Source: Chloroflexota bacterium (GTDB lineage Bacteria > Chloroflexota > Dehalococcoidia > Tepidiformales > Tepidiformaceae). Taken from it: DNA of 64,000 nucleotides. Both the position numbers and the translations under genes were made by a program. The stretch lies in contig JAPOQN010000008.1 of assembly GCA_026710655.1 (NCBI GenBank), forward strand, positions 113,133 through 177,132, written 5' to 3'. The number at the start of each line of letters is the position of its first letter. Positions within the stretch are counted from its first letter, which is position 1. The notes under the pieces are model-generated. The model was not told where the DNA came from. It did no database searches and was given only the letters and a program-made list of their open reading frames with translations. Below, in pieces: positions 1 to 8,349 of the stretch.

Positions 1-339
1 CTGGAGATTGAGTCGCCCTCCGCTGCGTCGATACGAGTGACGAGAGAGTGCCTGACCGCGGAACTCGTTGATGGCAGGACAATCTCGGTACCGCTCACGT
101 GGTTCCCCCGTCTTGTGCATGCCACGCCAGACGAACGGAACAACTGGGACCTCTCGGGCGACGGTGCTCACATCCACTGGACAGACCTCGACGAGGACAT
201 CAGCGTCGAGGGACTCATTGCGGGGTGGCCATCCCGTGAGACCGAGGAGTCCCTCAACCGCTGGCTCGAAGCGAAGAACGCTGGTCGCCCCCTTGAACTC
301 CACGAGTTGGCTCCCCCTGGAACCCAGGAGAAGGCGTAG
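1..339 (+). CDS. DUF2442 domain protein (5' end may lie outside window)
   Basis: The frame is open from the first base, so the true start may be upstream; a GTG at 37 is the only candidate start inside the window. The product carries the DUF2442 signature: DGR followed by VPLTWFPRL, an ATPDERNNW segment and IHWTDLDEDISVEGL. Members are small (about 80-100 aa) and are usually encoded beside a DUF4160 protein, in what is thought to be a toxin-antitoxin-like pair; any partner would lie upstream, outside the window. Function is otherwise unknown. It ends 8 bp from the convergent ROK kinase gene. Confidence 0.75.
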   Translation: MEIESPSAASIRVTRECLTAELVDGRTISVPLTWFPRLVHATPDERNNWDLSGDGAHIHWTDLDEDISVEGLIAGWPSRETEESLNRWLEAKNAGRPLELHELAPPGTQEKA

Positions 340-347
340 CTCACCGC

Positions 348-1289
348 TCATCCCGCCAGCGCGACGGCGGCGGCTCCGAGCAGGCCCGCGTCCTCGCCGA
401 GGGTGCTGGTGCGAACGGGGGTGCTGGCGGCGGGGCCGTAGGCGAGGGAGGCCATGGCGGCGCGGAGGGGGTCGAGGAGGAGGTCGCCCATGCCGAGGAG
501 GCCGCCGGAAAGGGTGACGGCGTCGGGGTTGAGGACGTTGACGATGCTGCCCAGCCCGATCCCGATGGTGTGCCCGCCGTTGCGTATCTCGGCGATGGCG
601 GCGGCTTCGCCGCGACGGGCCGCCTCGGCGAGGTCGCCGGCGGTAGCGGGGCGGTCGGCGGCGATCCCCGCGAGGATCGGGGCCGCGCCGGACTCGATGA
701 GGCGCTGGGCACGGCGTCCGAAGGCGACGCCGCCGGCGATCGCCTCGAGGCAGCCGCGTGCGCCGCAGCCGCAGGGCGGTCCGGCGGGGTCGAGGACGAC
801 GTGGCCGATCTCGCCAGCGAGGCCCTGCGCCCCCCGGTAGAGGCGGCCATCGACGACGAGGCCGCCGCCGATGCCGGTCCCGAGGGTGGCGTGGAGGAGG
901 TGGCGCGTCCCCTTGCCGGCGCCGAAGTGGTGCTCGCCCAGGGCGGCGGCGGAGGCGTCGTTCTCGATGGAGACGGGGATGCCGAGGCGCTCGGCGAGCG
1001 GGGCGGTGAGGGGGAGGTTGCGGAAGGCGGGGATGTTTGGCGAGACCATGACCCTGCCGCCTTCGGCGTCGATGAGGCCGGCGACGGCGAGGGAGGCGGC
1101 TACGGGGGGTTGGGCGCCGCGGTCGCGGACGTGAGTCAGCAGTTCCGCGATGCGCTCCAGGACCTGTTCGGGGGAGGCGTCGGGGGTGCTGGCGACTTCG
1201 TGGCGGACGAGCACGTCGCCCGTTTCGCTGACGAGGGCGGCGCGCAGGTTCGTCCCGCCGAAGTCGCCGGCGATCACGGTCCGGGGCAT
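348..1289 (-). CDS. ROK family sugar kinase (glucokinase-like)
   Basis: A 313-aa ROK (repressor/ORF/kinase) protein that probably phosphorylates glucose or a related hexose with ATP in the cytoplasm. The N-terminal phosphate-binding motif DFGGTNLRAAL, the glycine-rich GTGIGGGLVVDGR segment, the catalytic END motif (IENDASAAALGE) and the ROK zinc motif CGCGARGCLE are all intact, preceded by GEIGHVV with the metal-ligand histidine. There is no N-terminal helix-turn-helix, so this is a kinase rather than a ROK repressor. The start at 1289 is chosen because homologous sequence begins there and a -10-like TACAGT lies 7 nt upstream; the open frame extends to 1358 but that part overlaps the promoter. 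Exact sugar specificity cannot be read from sequence. Confidence 0.88.
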   Translation of the reverse strand: MPRTVIAGDFGGTNLRAALVSETGDVLVRHEVASTPDASPEQVLERIAELLTHVRDRGAQPPVAASLAVAGLIDAEGGRVMVSPNIPAFRNLPLTAPLAERLGIPVSIENDASAAALGEHHFGAGKGTRHLLHATLGTGIGGGLVVDGRLYRGAQGLAGEIGHVVLDPAGPPCGCGARGCLEAIAGGVAFGRRAQRLIESGAAPILAGIAADRPATAGDLAEAARRGEAAAIAEIRNGGHTIGIGLGSIVNVLNPDAVTLSGGLLGMGDLLLDPLRAAMASLAYGPAASTPVRTSTLGEDAGLLGAAAVALAG

Positions 1290-1296
1290 GGATCGC

Positions 1297-1302
1297 ACTG
1301 TA
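1297..1302 (-). promoter_or_regulatory. -10 box of leaderless promoter for ROK kinase
   Basis: TACAGT on the minus strand, followed by 7 nt (GCGATCC) and then the ATG at 1289. No Shine-Dalgarno sequence fits in between, so the mRNA is probably leaderless. The same arrangement recurs at many genes in this window. Confidence 0.5.
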
Positions 1303-1356
1303 CGCGAGGGGCGGCTTTCGCTGGACAGGCCCGGCGCTCGCCCGCACCCTTCGCGC

Positions 1357-1794
1357 ATGGAGGCGTGGCAGGCGCGGCTGCTGGAGGACGAGCGCTCGGG
1401 CGTGCTCGGGACGATCGCGCGCAGCGGCCTGCCGCAGCTCGTGCCGGTCTGCTACGCGCTGGTCGAAGGGGACATCGCCATCGCCATCGACGAGAAGCCG
1501 AAGCAGGGCGGGAGGCTCGCGCGTATCCGCAACATCGAGCGCGACCCGCGGGCCACGCTGCTCGTCGACCACTACGAGGAGCGCTGGGAGCGGCTGGCCT
1601 GGCTGCGCCTGGAGGGCGAGGCGTCCGTGCTCGACGGGGGCGGGGAGTGGCCGGCGGCGCTCGAGGCGCTGCGGCGTCGCTACCCGCGCTACCGTGCCAT
1701 GGCGCTCGAAGGGCTGCCCCTCATCCGGCTTCGCCCCACGCGAGTCGTGGGGTGGCGCTGGCAGGACGGGCGGGCCTCGGAGCAGCAAACCTGA
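1357..1794 (+). CDS. PPOX-class F420-dependent oxidoreductase (Rv0121-like)
   Basis: A 145-aa split-barrel flavin/deazaflavin-binding protein of the pyridoxamine-phosphate-oxidase fold. The pattern of a short N-terminal helix, GLPQLVPVCYAL, an IDEKPK motif, RIRNIERDPRATLLVDHY and WERLAWLRLEG matches the TIGR03668-type PPOX family, whose studied relatives use coenzyme F420. It probably carries out an F420H2-dependent reduction of an unknown substrate. The ATG at 1357 is the natural start; the frame runs further upstream but only through the antisense of the kinase gene. It is followed 13 bp later by an LLM-family enzyme that also typically uses F420, and cofC of F420 biosynthesis is at 24.6 kb, so an F420-using cell is consistent. 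Confidence 0.82.
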   Translation: MEAWQARLLEDERSGVLGTIARSGLPQLVPVCYALVEGDIAIAIDEKPKQGGRLARIRNIERDPRATLLVDHYEERWERLAWLRLEGEASVLDGGGEWPAALEALRRRYPRYRAMALEGLPLIRLRPTRVVGWRWQDGRASEQQT

Positions 1795-1807
1795 GAAGGA
1801 GACGGTC

Positions 1808-2767
1808 ATGCGAATTGGACTGATGGTCGAGGGACAGAACGACCTCACGTGGGAGCGCTGGCTGCACATCGCGAACCTCACGGAGCGGCTGGGGTTCGCC
1901 TCGCTGTTCCGCTCGGACCACTACTTCACAGGGAACCGGCAGTTGCAGTCGCTGGAGGCGTGGCTGTCGTTCGCCGCGATCGCGCGGGAGCCGCACTCGT
2001 ACCGCTTCGGGGCGCTGGTCACGCCGATCACGTTCCGGCGGCCCGTAAACGACGCGCGCATGGCGGCGCAGGTCGACCTGCTCAGCGGGGGGCGTTTCGT
2101 GATGGGCCTGGGGGCGGGGTGGAACGAGGCCGAGCATCGCGCCTACGGCATCCCCTTCCCGCCGCTCAAGGAGCGCTTCGACCGGCTCGACGAGGCGGTG
2201 CGGCTGATGCGCGCGCTGTGGACGGAGCAGCCGGCCTCGTTCGACGGGCGCTTCTACCAGTTGGAGGAGGCGGGGTACCAGTCGCAGCCGGCGCCGGGGC
2301 GGCCGCCGCTGCTCATCGGGGGGGCGGGCGAACGGCGAACGCTGCGCATCGCGGCCGAGCACGCGGACGAGTGGAACTGCGTGACGGTGACGGAGCCGGA
2401 GGGGTACGCGCACAAGCTGGAGGTGCTCGAACGGCACTGCGAGGCCGTCGATCGCGACCCGGCGACGATCTACCGCTCGATGATGGTGTTCCCGGTCGTG
2501 GGGCCGAACGAGCGCACGCTGAAGGCCATCACGGCGAAGACGATGGCGCACTTCAGCCTGGACCCGGAGGCCTCGCCGCGGGTCATGATCGGACGGATGG
2601 AGGGGAAGGGCATTTTGAGCGGGACCACCGACGAGGTGGTCGACAAGCTGGGGAAGCTGGCCGAGCTGGGTCTGCAGGAGATGGTCCTGCAGCACATGGA
2701 CTTCGACTCGGACGAGGGGCCGGAGTACTTCGCCTCCGAGATCGCGCCACAGGTGGCGGACCTGTAG
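1808..2767 (+). CDS. LLM-class (luciferase-like) F420/flavin oxidoreductase
   Basis: A 319-aa TIM-barrel protein of the bacterial luciferase-like family. Conserved pieces include the N-terminal RIGLMVEG strand, SLFRSDHYF, the LGAGWNEAEHRAYGIPFPP segment typical of F420-dependent LLM enzymes, and PLLIGGAGERRTLRIAAEHADEWN. Such enzymes carry out hydride transfer from F420H2 or monooxygenation with FMNH2; the F420 assignment is inferred from the GAGWNE motif and from the adjacent F420 PPOX gene. The start is fixed by a strong Shine-Dalgarno AGAAGGAG 6 nt before ATG 1808, and it probably shares a transcript with the PPOX gene upstream. Substrate unknown. Confidence 0.88.
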   Translation: MRIGLMVEGQNDLTWERWLHIANLTERLGFASLFRSDHYFTGNRQLQSLEAWLSFAAIAREPHSYRFGALVTPITFRRPVNDARMAAQVDLLSGGRFVMGLGAGWNEAEHRAYGIPFPPLKERFDRLDEAVRLMRALWTEQPASFDGRFYQLEEAGYQSQPAPGRPPLLIGGAGERRTLRIAAEHADEWNCVTVTEPEGYAHKLEVLERHCEAVDRDPATIYRSMMVFPVVGPNERTLKAITAKTMAHFSLDPEASPRVMIGRMEGKGILSGTTDEVVDKLGKLAELGLQEMVLQHMDFDSDEGPEYFASEIAPQVADL

Positions 2768-2780
2768 CGGGCTGCCCGGG

Positions 2781-3422
2781 CTATTCCGGCGTGTAGGTGA
2801 CGCCGATCCGGGCGAGCTCCTCGACGAGGACTTCCTCCACGATGAGGCCGGCGCCGGATGACTGCACGATGCCATCGGCGTCGATGAAGAACGTGGTGGG
2901 CATGCCGGGCAGCCGGTAGTGGGCGGCGATCTCGCCGTCTTCGTCGAGGAGAGCCGGGTACTTGGCCACGAAGACATCGAGCAGGCCCACGGCCTGATCG
3001 GCGTCCTCGGCAAGGTTCACGCCGATGAAGACGACCTCGCCATCCAGCGCATCGTAGGCCTTCTGGAAGTCCGGAATCTCGCGGCGGCAGGGACCGCACC
3101 AACTCGCGTACCAGTTCAGCACGACGGGCGTGCCGCGGAAGTCGGACAGACGCACGACGCGCTCGGGGTCGCGGGCGTTGCGCAGGGCGAAGTCGGGTGC
3201 GGGCTGGCCGACCTCGGGGCGGTGGTCGTCGATGAGGCCAATCTCGAGGCCGACGGTCCCGAACTCTTCCGGGGCAGCCGGATCAAAGGCGACAGGGCCT
3301 TCGTCGCCACCGCGGAAGGCAAAGAGCCAGACCACCAGCACGACGACCGCGACCACGACGACACCGAGCACGGCGTACCCGCCGTACCGCTGGATCGCAC
3401 CGCTGGTCTCGTTTTCCGTCAT
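2781..3422 (-). CDS. Membrane-anchored TlpA/ResA-like thioredoxin
   Basis: A 213-aa protein with a short cytoplasmic N-terminus, one transmembrane helix at about residues 15-36, and an extracytoplasmic redoxin domain with the active-site motif WCGPC at residues 108-112. GQPAPDFAL opens the AhpC/TSA-redoxin fold and GMPTTFFID contains the cis-proline loop. Proteins of this type reduce disulfides outside the membrane, for example in cytochrome c maturation or protein quality control; no ccm or res genes are nearby, so the client is unknown. Convergent with the LLM gene. Confidence 0.87.
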   Translation of the reverse strand: MTENETSGAIQRYGGYAVLGVVVVAVVVLVVWLFAFRGGDEGPVAFDPAAPEEFGTVGLEIGLIDDHRPEVGQPAPDFALRNARDPERVVRLSDFRGTPVVLNWYASWCGPCRREIPDFQKAYDALDGEVVFIGVNLAEDADQAVGLLDVFVAKYPALLDEDGEIAAHYRLPGMPTTFFIDADGIVQSSGAGLIVEEVLVEELARIGVTYTPE

Positions 3423-3504
3423 CGGTTCCTCGCTGGGCTTCTATCGTGCCATCGCGACCGGCATGGCGCGAAGGGGAGGGGCAAGGCGGGGTAAGTCCGG
3501 GGCC

Positions 3505-4485
3505 TCAGCCGGCGTTGCCCTCCCGGGGAGGCTCGGGCTCCTGCTTCTCGTCGTCGTGGACCACCAGACCGCGGATCGCGCGCCAGGCGGCCTCGCGCGG
3601 TGTGCGGCGGGGGAGGCCGTCAGGCCGGTCGAACTCGCCCTGCTGCACGCGCGGGTAGGTCGCCGACATCTCCGCGCCGAGCAGGAACGTGTTCGCGCCG
3701 AGGAAGACGAGGAAAAGGAACGCGATGACGGCGCCGAGCGAGCCAAAGACGAGGTCGTAGCGGCTGAAGTGCTCGAGGTAGATGCCGAAGGCGAGCTTGA
3801 CGGCCTCGAACACGACGGCAGCGAGGAGCGCTCCAGGCCAGACATGCCTGAGCCGGACATGGGTCGCGGGGACGAGCCAGTAGAGGAGGGCGAAGGCCAC
3901 GAAGGAGAGGGCCGAGAGCGCGATGAAGGCGGCCACGCTCCAGCCGATCCCCAGCCCCTCCGCAAGGGCGCCCAGCACCTGCGTGTCCTCGATGGCCTCG
4001 CGGGCGACACGGATGGTGGTCGTGGCCCCGAGCGAGGCCAGGAAGATCACGCCGACGAGGGCCATCATGCCGAAGTCGACGATCTTCTGGCGGAGGAAGG
4101 GGCGCCTGCCGGAGAGGTCGAAGGCGATGTCGAGGGAGCGGCGGATGACAGCGAACATGGCGCTGGCGGCCCAAGCAAGGCCGACGAGACCGAGGACGCC
4201 GAGGACGCCGCTCGATGCGCCGGTCAGTTCGCGGACGGCGTTCTCGACATCCTGGGCGCCCCCGGCATCGACGGGCAGGAGGCCGGTCAGTTCGTCGATG
4301 AGGCGGCGCTCCATGTCGCTGTCCTGAAACACGAGCCCGAACACACCGATGGTGAAGATGACGAGGGGGAAGAGGGAGAAGAGGACATAGTAGGAGATGG
4401 CGGCGGCCATCTGCGGGCCGTTGTCGTCGGAGAACCCGAGGACGGAGTGCTTGGCCAACAGCCACAGGCGCCGGGGAGAGAGCAT
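3505..4485 (-). CDS. YihY/UPF0761 family inner-membrane protein
   Basis: A 326-aa polytopic membrane protein of the YihY (virulence factor BrkB) family. It shows the family hallmarks: DNGPQMAAAISYYVLFSLFPLVIF in the first helix region, about six membrane segments, the AWAASAMFAVIRRSLD motif, and YDLVFGSLGAVIAFLFLVFLGANTFLLGAE in the last helices. The C-terminal 50 residues are charged and cytoplasmic. Despite the old RNase BN name, the function is not established. The start at 4485 was preferred over upstream in-frame codons because those would overlap the neighbouring NYN gene, and a TACAGT box precedes it by 8 nt. Confidence 0.85.
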   Translation of the reverse strand: MLSPRRLWLLAKHSVLGFSDDNGPQMAAAISYYVLFSLFPLVIFTIGVFGLVFQDSDMERRLIDELTGLLPVDAGGAQDVENAVRELTGASSGVLGVLGLVGLAWAASAMFAVIRRSLDIAFDLSGRRPFLRQKIVDFGMMALVGVIFLASLGATTTIRVAREAIEDTQVLGALAEGLGIGWSVAAFIALSALSFVAFALLYWLVPATHVRLRHVWPGALLAAVVFEAVKLAFGIYLEHFSRYDLVFGSLGAVIAFLFLVFLGANTFLLGAEMSATYPRVQQGEFDRPDGLPRRTPREAAWRAIRGLVVHDDEKQEPEPPREGNAG

Positions 4486-4493
4486 CGACTTCC

Positions 4494-4499
4494 ACTGTA
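4494..4499 (-). promoter_or_regulatory. -10 box upstream of YihY-family gene
   Basis: TACAGT on the minus strand, 8 nt before ATG 4485; probable leaderless promoter. Confidence 0.4.
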
Positions 4500-4535
4500 G
4501 GCGGGGGCGCGAACGCGGGCCAACGGGGCGGAGTG

Positions 4536-5165
4536 CTACCAGCTTGGTGGTTTCCTGAAGGTACCAACCTGGTCGACGAGGGTTTGGGAGAATTGACTCT
4601 TCCGCAGATGGCTCTTCCAAAGACGCTTGACCCGGGTTGCCGAACCGGACAAGGCAGCCGGGCTCGAGTTCCTGGGATCTGGATTGACGACCGTAACGCG
4701 CAGGTTCAGGTCATCGCGCACATAGCGCATGGCGGCGGCGATGTCCGCGTCGTTGGAGACAACTACTGCCTGCTCGTACCTCCCCTTGAACCCATCGACC
4801 AAGAGCCGGGTGGCGAGATTGACATCCGAACCCTTTTCTTCGGAGTCCCTGACCCACACATGGGTTGGCAATCCCGGTACTGGCTCAACGAGCGGGCGGC
4901 GCTTGTTCCTGGACCTGAAGGCTCCGAAGAAGTGCTGGACACCGGGCAGCGTCCTCAAGGCCCGCAGATAGACCTGTTGCCGCTGCGGCTGGGTGGGATC
5001 GTGCGGACGCGCCTCAAGAAGAGCGGTGAAGTAATAGATGCTGTTGACGGTGTCTTCGGGGAAGAGATTCTCAGCCAGCTGCTGAAGATCCAGCCACTTG
5101 AACGGCGTGCCTCGCAAGGCCCGGTAATAGAGGTTGAATCCGTCGATGTAGAGGTTGGTGATCAA
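4536..5165 (-). CDS. NYN-domain protein (PIN-like RNase fold)
   Basis: A protein of about 209 aa with the NYN (N4BP1/YacP-like) nuclease fold. Acidic residues expected at the active site are visible in YIDGFNLYY near the N-terminus, GSDVNLATRLLVD in the middle and VVVSNDADIAAAM toward the end. NYN proteins are predicted metal-dependent RNases. I place the start at TTG 5165, directly before the family's N-terminal (I/T)NLYIDGFN segment and just after a purine-rich GGGGAAGGG. An upstream ATG at 5255 would add 30 residues that do not resemble the family and include a perfect inverted repeat (5188-5210). Cellular target unknown. Confidence 0.72.
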   Translation of the reverse strand: MITNLYIDGFNLYYRALRGTPFKWLDLQQLAENLFPEDTVNSIYYFTALLEARPHDPTQPQRQQVYLRALRTLPGVQHFFGAFRSRNKRRPLVEPVPGLPTHVWVRDSEEKGSDVNLATRLLVDGFKGRYEQAVVVSNDADIAAAMRYVRDDLNLRVTVVNPDPRNSSPAALSGSATRVKRLWKSHLRKSQFSQTLVDQVGTFRKPPSW

Positions 5166-5187
5166 TCGCCCTTCCCCAACAAAGACA

Positions 5188-5210
5188 GAGACCGCCACAA
5201 GGACGGTCTC
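5188..5210. repeat. 7-bp inverted repeat before NYN gene
   Basis: GAGACCG and CGGTCTC arms separated by 9 nt. It lies just upstream of the preferred NYN start and may be an operator or an RNA hairpin in the leader. Confidence 0.4.
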
Positions 5211-5304
5211 GACCCAATCGCCGAGGCGACAGGGGTTGTAGTTGTAGGTTGCCATGAGTGAAGGCTGTTGTCAACGGGCAGGGAGCAAATTGCCAGTGGA
5301 CGCG

Positions 5305-7818
5305 TCAGCCCCGGTTGCCGGGGAGGAGGGCGGGGGCGTAGCGCGTGCCGGCCTGGCCCCTGGCAATGACGGCGTCGAGTTCGGGGCGGGTGTACCCGAG
5401 GAGGTCGAGGTAGGCCCAGTCGTTGTGCTCGCCGAGGGCGGGGGCGGGGAGGCGGATGGCGTTGGGGGTGCTCTTGAGCTTGAAGTTCATGCCGGGATAG
5501 CGATGCGTCCCCACGCCCGGCTGGTAGACCTCCTCGAAGAAGCCGCGAGCGTTGAGGTGCGGGTCGGCCTGGGCGTCGAGCGCGTCGAGGAGAGGGGCGG
5601 CGCAGACATCGCGGGCCTGGAGGGCGTGGAAGAGTTCGTGCTTGTCGCGGGTGTGTGTGAGGGCGGCGATGGCCTCGTCGAGGGCGTCGCGGTTGTGGCG
5701 GCGAGCTTCGGCGGTGACGAAGCGGGGGTCGGTCGGGAGCGATTCGTCGCCGAGAACGCGGCAGAGGGCGGCGAACTCTTCGTCGGTGGCGACGTCGATG
5801 GCGATCCACTGGTCGTCGCCGCGAGCCGGGTAGGCATCGTGGGGGGCGTTCCAGGGGTGGGTGTTACCGAGGGCGCTGGCGACGCGGCCGTTCATGTCGT
5901 AGTCGAGCAGGAACTGGCCAAGGATGGGGAGGAAGGACTCGGCGAGGGCCATCTCGATCTGTTGGCCTTCGCCGGTGCGTTGGCGGTGGCGGAGGGCCAT
6001 GACGACCGCAAGGGCGCCGTGCACTCCAGCGATGGCGTCGGAGGCGAGCGCCTCGCCGGTGAGCTCGGGTTCGGCATCGGGGTAGCCGCGGAGGAGCGTG
6101 TGACCGACTGTGGCCTCGGCGTGCATGCCGAAGCCGCGAAAGTCGCTGTAGGGCCCGCTGAGCCCGAAGGCGGGCATGCGCAGCATGACCAGCTCGGGGT
6201 TGATCTCGCGGAAGGCCTCGTAGCTGACGCCGGCCTTCGCCATCGTCTCGGGCACGTTGTTCTCGATGAAGACATCGCAGCGCTCGACAAGCCGGCGGAT
6301 GGTTTCGCGGCCTTCGGGCGCCATGATGTCGCAGGTCATGGAGCGTTTGTTGCGGGCGCCGACGTTGAAGCCGGGATTGCGGTTCCAGGGGTCGTCGCGG
6401 GGCTCGAAGTCGGGGTAAGTGCTGATGACCTGGCCCTGCTCGGCGACACGGCGCACCTGCTCGCCGGTGAGGGAAACCTCCGCCCCGCGGGTGGCGGGCT
6501 GGATGCGGTTCACCGGCTCGACCCGCACGACCTCCGCCCCCCAGTCGGCGAGCACCTGGCTGACGTGCGTACCCGCCCAGACAACCGTGACCTCGGCGAC
6601 GCGAATGCCCTCAAGGGGGAGGCGGCCGCGGGGGAGGGGGCGGGCGGGCGGCGGCGCGGGGGGGCGTGGGGCGAACGGCTCGCCACCTTCGTGCTCGCCG
6701 AGAAGGGGAGCTCGGCGCGCGGGCTGGCGGGGGGTGGCGGACATGACGAAGGGGCGGGAGGGATAGTGGAGGCGCCCCGCCTCGGGGTGGTCGATGGGCT
6801 CCCAGACACCGCGTTCGAGGAAGTGCGGGTCCTCGAGCAGGTCCTTCGTGGTCTGGAGGGCGCCGCAGGGCAGGTGGTGCCCCTGCGCGAGGGGGATGAT
6901 CTCGCGCTTCGTGCGCTCGGCGAGCCAGCCTCCGTAGGCGTCTTCGATTTCCTGGGCGAGGGCGGGAGGCATCAGGTTGAAGGGGGCGTTGATGTCGGGA
7001 TGCTCAAGCAGATCCTCGCGGTCGATCAGGTGGAGGAGCGCATGGAGCCGCGGGCCCGCACCCATGATGTTCACGTAGCCGTCCGCGCAGGGGCGCACCC
7101 CAGCGGCGACGCGCAGACCGGCGGCGGCACGGCCTCCGCCCACTCCCGCGTAGGAGGCGGCGAGGAGGGCTGAGCTACGGCGGTCGCGGGAGGTTGCCTG
7201 GCACTCGGCGACGGAGAGGTCGATCCAGTCGCCGCTGCCTCCTGCCTCGACGCGGAGCCGTACGAGGCTGGCGGCAAAGGCGGCGATGATGCCGGCGTGG
7301 TAGCCGGCGAAGTGGCCGGCGTGTTTCAAGGGCCCAAGGCCGGCGTTGCCGGTCATGTGCATGGGCCCGCCGAACCCCTGGAGGGTGATCTCGGAGGCGC
7401 GGTAGCGGCGGTAGGGGCCGGTCTGACCGAAGGGGGTGATGGAGAGGAGCACGAGGTCGTCGCGGGCGGCGGAGAGCGCCTCCCAGCCCCAACCCCAGGA
7501 GGCGGGGTCGCCGGGCGCGAAATCCTCCACGACGATGTCGGCCCCAGCGGCCAGCGCGCGGACCTGCTCAGCGTTGGCGGGGTCGGTTACATCGAGGACG
7601 CGGGAGCGCTTGTTGGTGTTCAGGTGGAGGAAGAGGCCGGAGCGCTCAGGGTGGGGTTCATCGCCGGGGAAGGGGCCGAAGGAGCGGAGGGGGCCGCCAC
7701 CCGGGGGTTCGAGCTTGAGGATGTCGGCGCCGTAGTCGGCGAGCAACTTGGTGGCGTACGCGCCGGCGACCTCGCGGGAGAGATCGAGGACGCGGACTCC
7801 AGCGAGCGGTCCAGCCAT
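5305..7818 (-). CDS. Fused two-domain CaiB/BaiF (family III) CoA transferase
   Basis: An 837-aa protein made of two consecutive family III CoA-transferase domains (about residues 1-400 and 425-820), where typical members are single domains of about 400 aa that dimerise as interlocked rings. Both halves begin with the nucleotide-binding strand (GVRVLDLS... GADILKLEPP, and GIRVAEVTVVWAG... GAEVVRVEPV). The second half keeps the residues around the catalytic aspartate (ALASDAIAG) and the GEGQQIEMALAE motif. In the first half the matching segment reads HAGHFAGYHAG with no aspartate, so it may be structural. These enzymes move CoA between carboxylic acids, and the context suggests acyl-CoA catabolism. 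The start at 7818 matches the family; the open frame continues upstream without homology. Confidence 0.88.
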   Translation of the reverse strand: MAGPLAGVRVLDLSREVAGAYATKLLADYGADILKLEPPGGGPLRSFGPFPGDEPHPERSGLFLHLNTNKRSRVLDVTDPANAEQVRALAAGADIVVEDFAPGDPASWGWGWEALSAARDDLVLLSITPFGQTGPYRRYRASEITLQGFGGPMHMTGNAGLGPLKHAGHFAGYHAGIIAAFAASLVRLRVEAGGSGDWIDLSVAECQATSRDRRSSALLAASYAGVGGGRAAAGLRVAAGVRPCADGYVNIMGAGPRLHALLHLIDREDLLEHPDINAPFNLMPPALAQEIEDAYGGWLAERTKREIIPLAQGHHLPCGALQTTKDLLEDPHFLERGVWEPIDHPEAGRLHYPSRPFVMSATPRQPARRAPLLGEHEGGEPFAPRPPAPPPARPLPRGRLPLEGIRVAEVTVVWAGTHVSQVLADWGAEVVRVEPVNRIQPATRGAEVSLTGEQVRRVAEQGQVISTYPDFEPRDDPWNRNPGFNVGARNKRSMTCDIMAPEGRETIRRLVERCDVFIENNVPETMAKAGVSYEAFREINPELVMLRMPAFGLSGPYSDFRGFGMHAEATVGHTLLRGYPDAEPELTGEALASDAIAGVHGALAVVMALRHRQRTGEGQQIEMALAESFLPILGQFLLDYDMNGRVASALGNTHPWNAPHDAYPARGDDQWIAIDVATDEEFAALCRVLGDESLPTDPRFVTAEARRHNRDALDEAIAALTHTRDKHELFHALQARDVCAAPLLDALDAQADPHLNARGFFEEVYQPGVGTHRYPGMNFKLKSTPNAIRLPAPALGEHNDWAYLDLLGYTRPELDAVIARGQAGTRYAPALLPGNRG

Positions 7819-7869
7819 GCGTTGCCCCGGGCGCACGATACACGCTTGCGGGGGAGGCGAGCGGGGGCG

Positions 7870-7875
7870 TAGGTT
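7870..7875 (+). promoter_or_regulatory. -10 box of leaderless promoter for VOC gene pair
   Basis: TAGGTT followed by 7 nt and ATG 7883, with no Shine-Dalgarno. The divergent CoA-transferase gene starts at 7818, so this 64-bp gap must hold both promoters. Confidence 0.45.
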
Positions 7876-7882
7876 GCCGCGC

Positions 7883-8347
7883 ATGAAGTACGAAGACATG
7901 TTCCACGTGGGCATCATCGTGCCGGACCTGGAGTCGGGCCTGAAGGAGATCGCGAACCGCTTCGGCGTGACGTTCCCGGACCCGCCACCCACCTCCGGAG
8001 CGGATGTGCTGGTGAAGACGGCGGGGGGGGAGACGCGAGCGGAGGTGATCGGGGTGTACTCGGCCGAGGGACCTCCCTACCTGGAAGTGATCCGGGCGGT
8101 ACCGGGCACGCCGTGGGAGGCTGGCGAGGGGTCGCGCATCCACCACCTGGGCGCCTTCGTCGACGACCTCGACGACGAGGTGGCGCGGCTGATGGCGGAA
8201 GGCGTGGAGCTCGAGGCAACGCTCGATGTCGGGGGCGGCATGATGGCGGTCTCGTACATGAACGGCCCGCTGGGCATTCGCCAGGAACTGCTGCCGGGGC
8301 ACCTGCGCGAGGGCATGCTCGCGAACCTGCGGGGCGAGGGCGGCTAA
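7883..8347 (+). CDS. VOC (glyoxalase/dioxygenase-fold) family protein, first of tandem pair
   Basis: A 154-aa vicinal-oxygen-chelate protein. The first metal-ligand histidine is in FHVGIIVPDLESG, the middle contains GPPYLEVIRAVPGTPW with a conserved Glu, and IHHLGAFVDDLDDEV carries the second histidine. These are the usual VOC metal positions. Family reactions include isomerisation, epimerisation and C-C cleavage. It is followed 2 nt after its stop by a clear paralogue (8350-8811), so both are co-transcribed and may form a heterodimer. The substrate is unknown, but the divergent CoA transferase suggests an acyl or aromatic degradation role. Confidence 0.8.
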   Translation: MKYEDMFHVGIIVPDLESGLKEIANRFGVTFPDPPPTSGADVLVKTAGGETRAEVIGVYSAEGPPYLEVIRAVPGTPWEAGEGSRIHHLGAFVDDLDDEVARLMAEGVELEATLDVGGGMMAVSYMNGPLGIRQELLPGHLREGMLANLRGEGG

Positions 8348-8349
8348 GG

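Noticed and set aside
3116..4567. Pro/Arg-rich open frames overlapping the thioredoxin and YihY genes
   Set aside because: Shadow frames in other phases of strong genes, with low-complexity products and no start signals.
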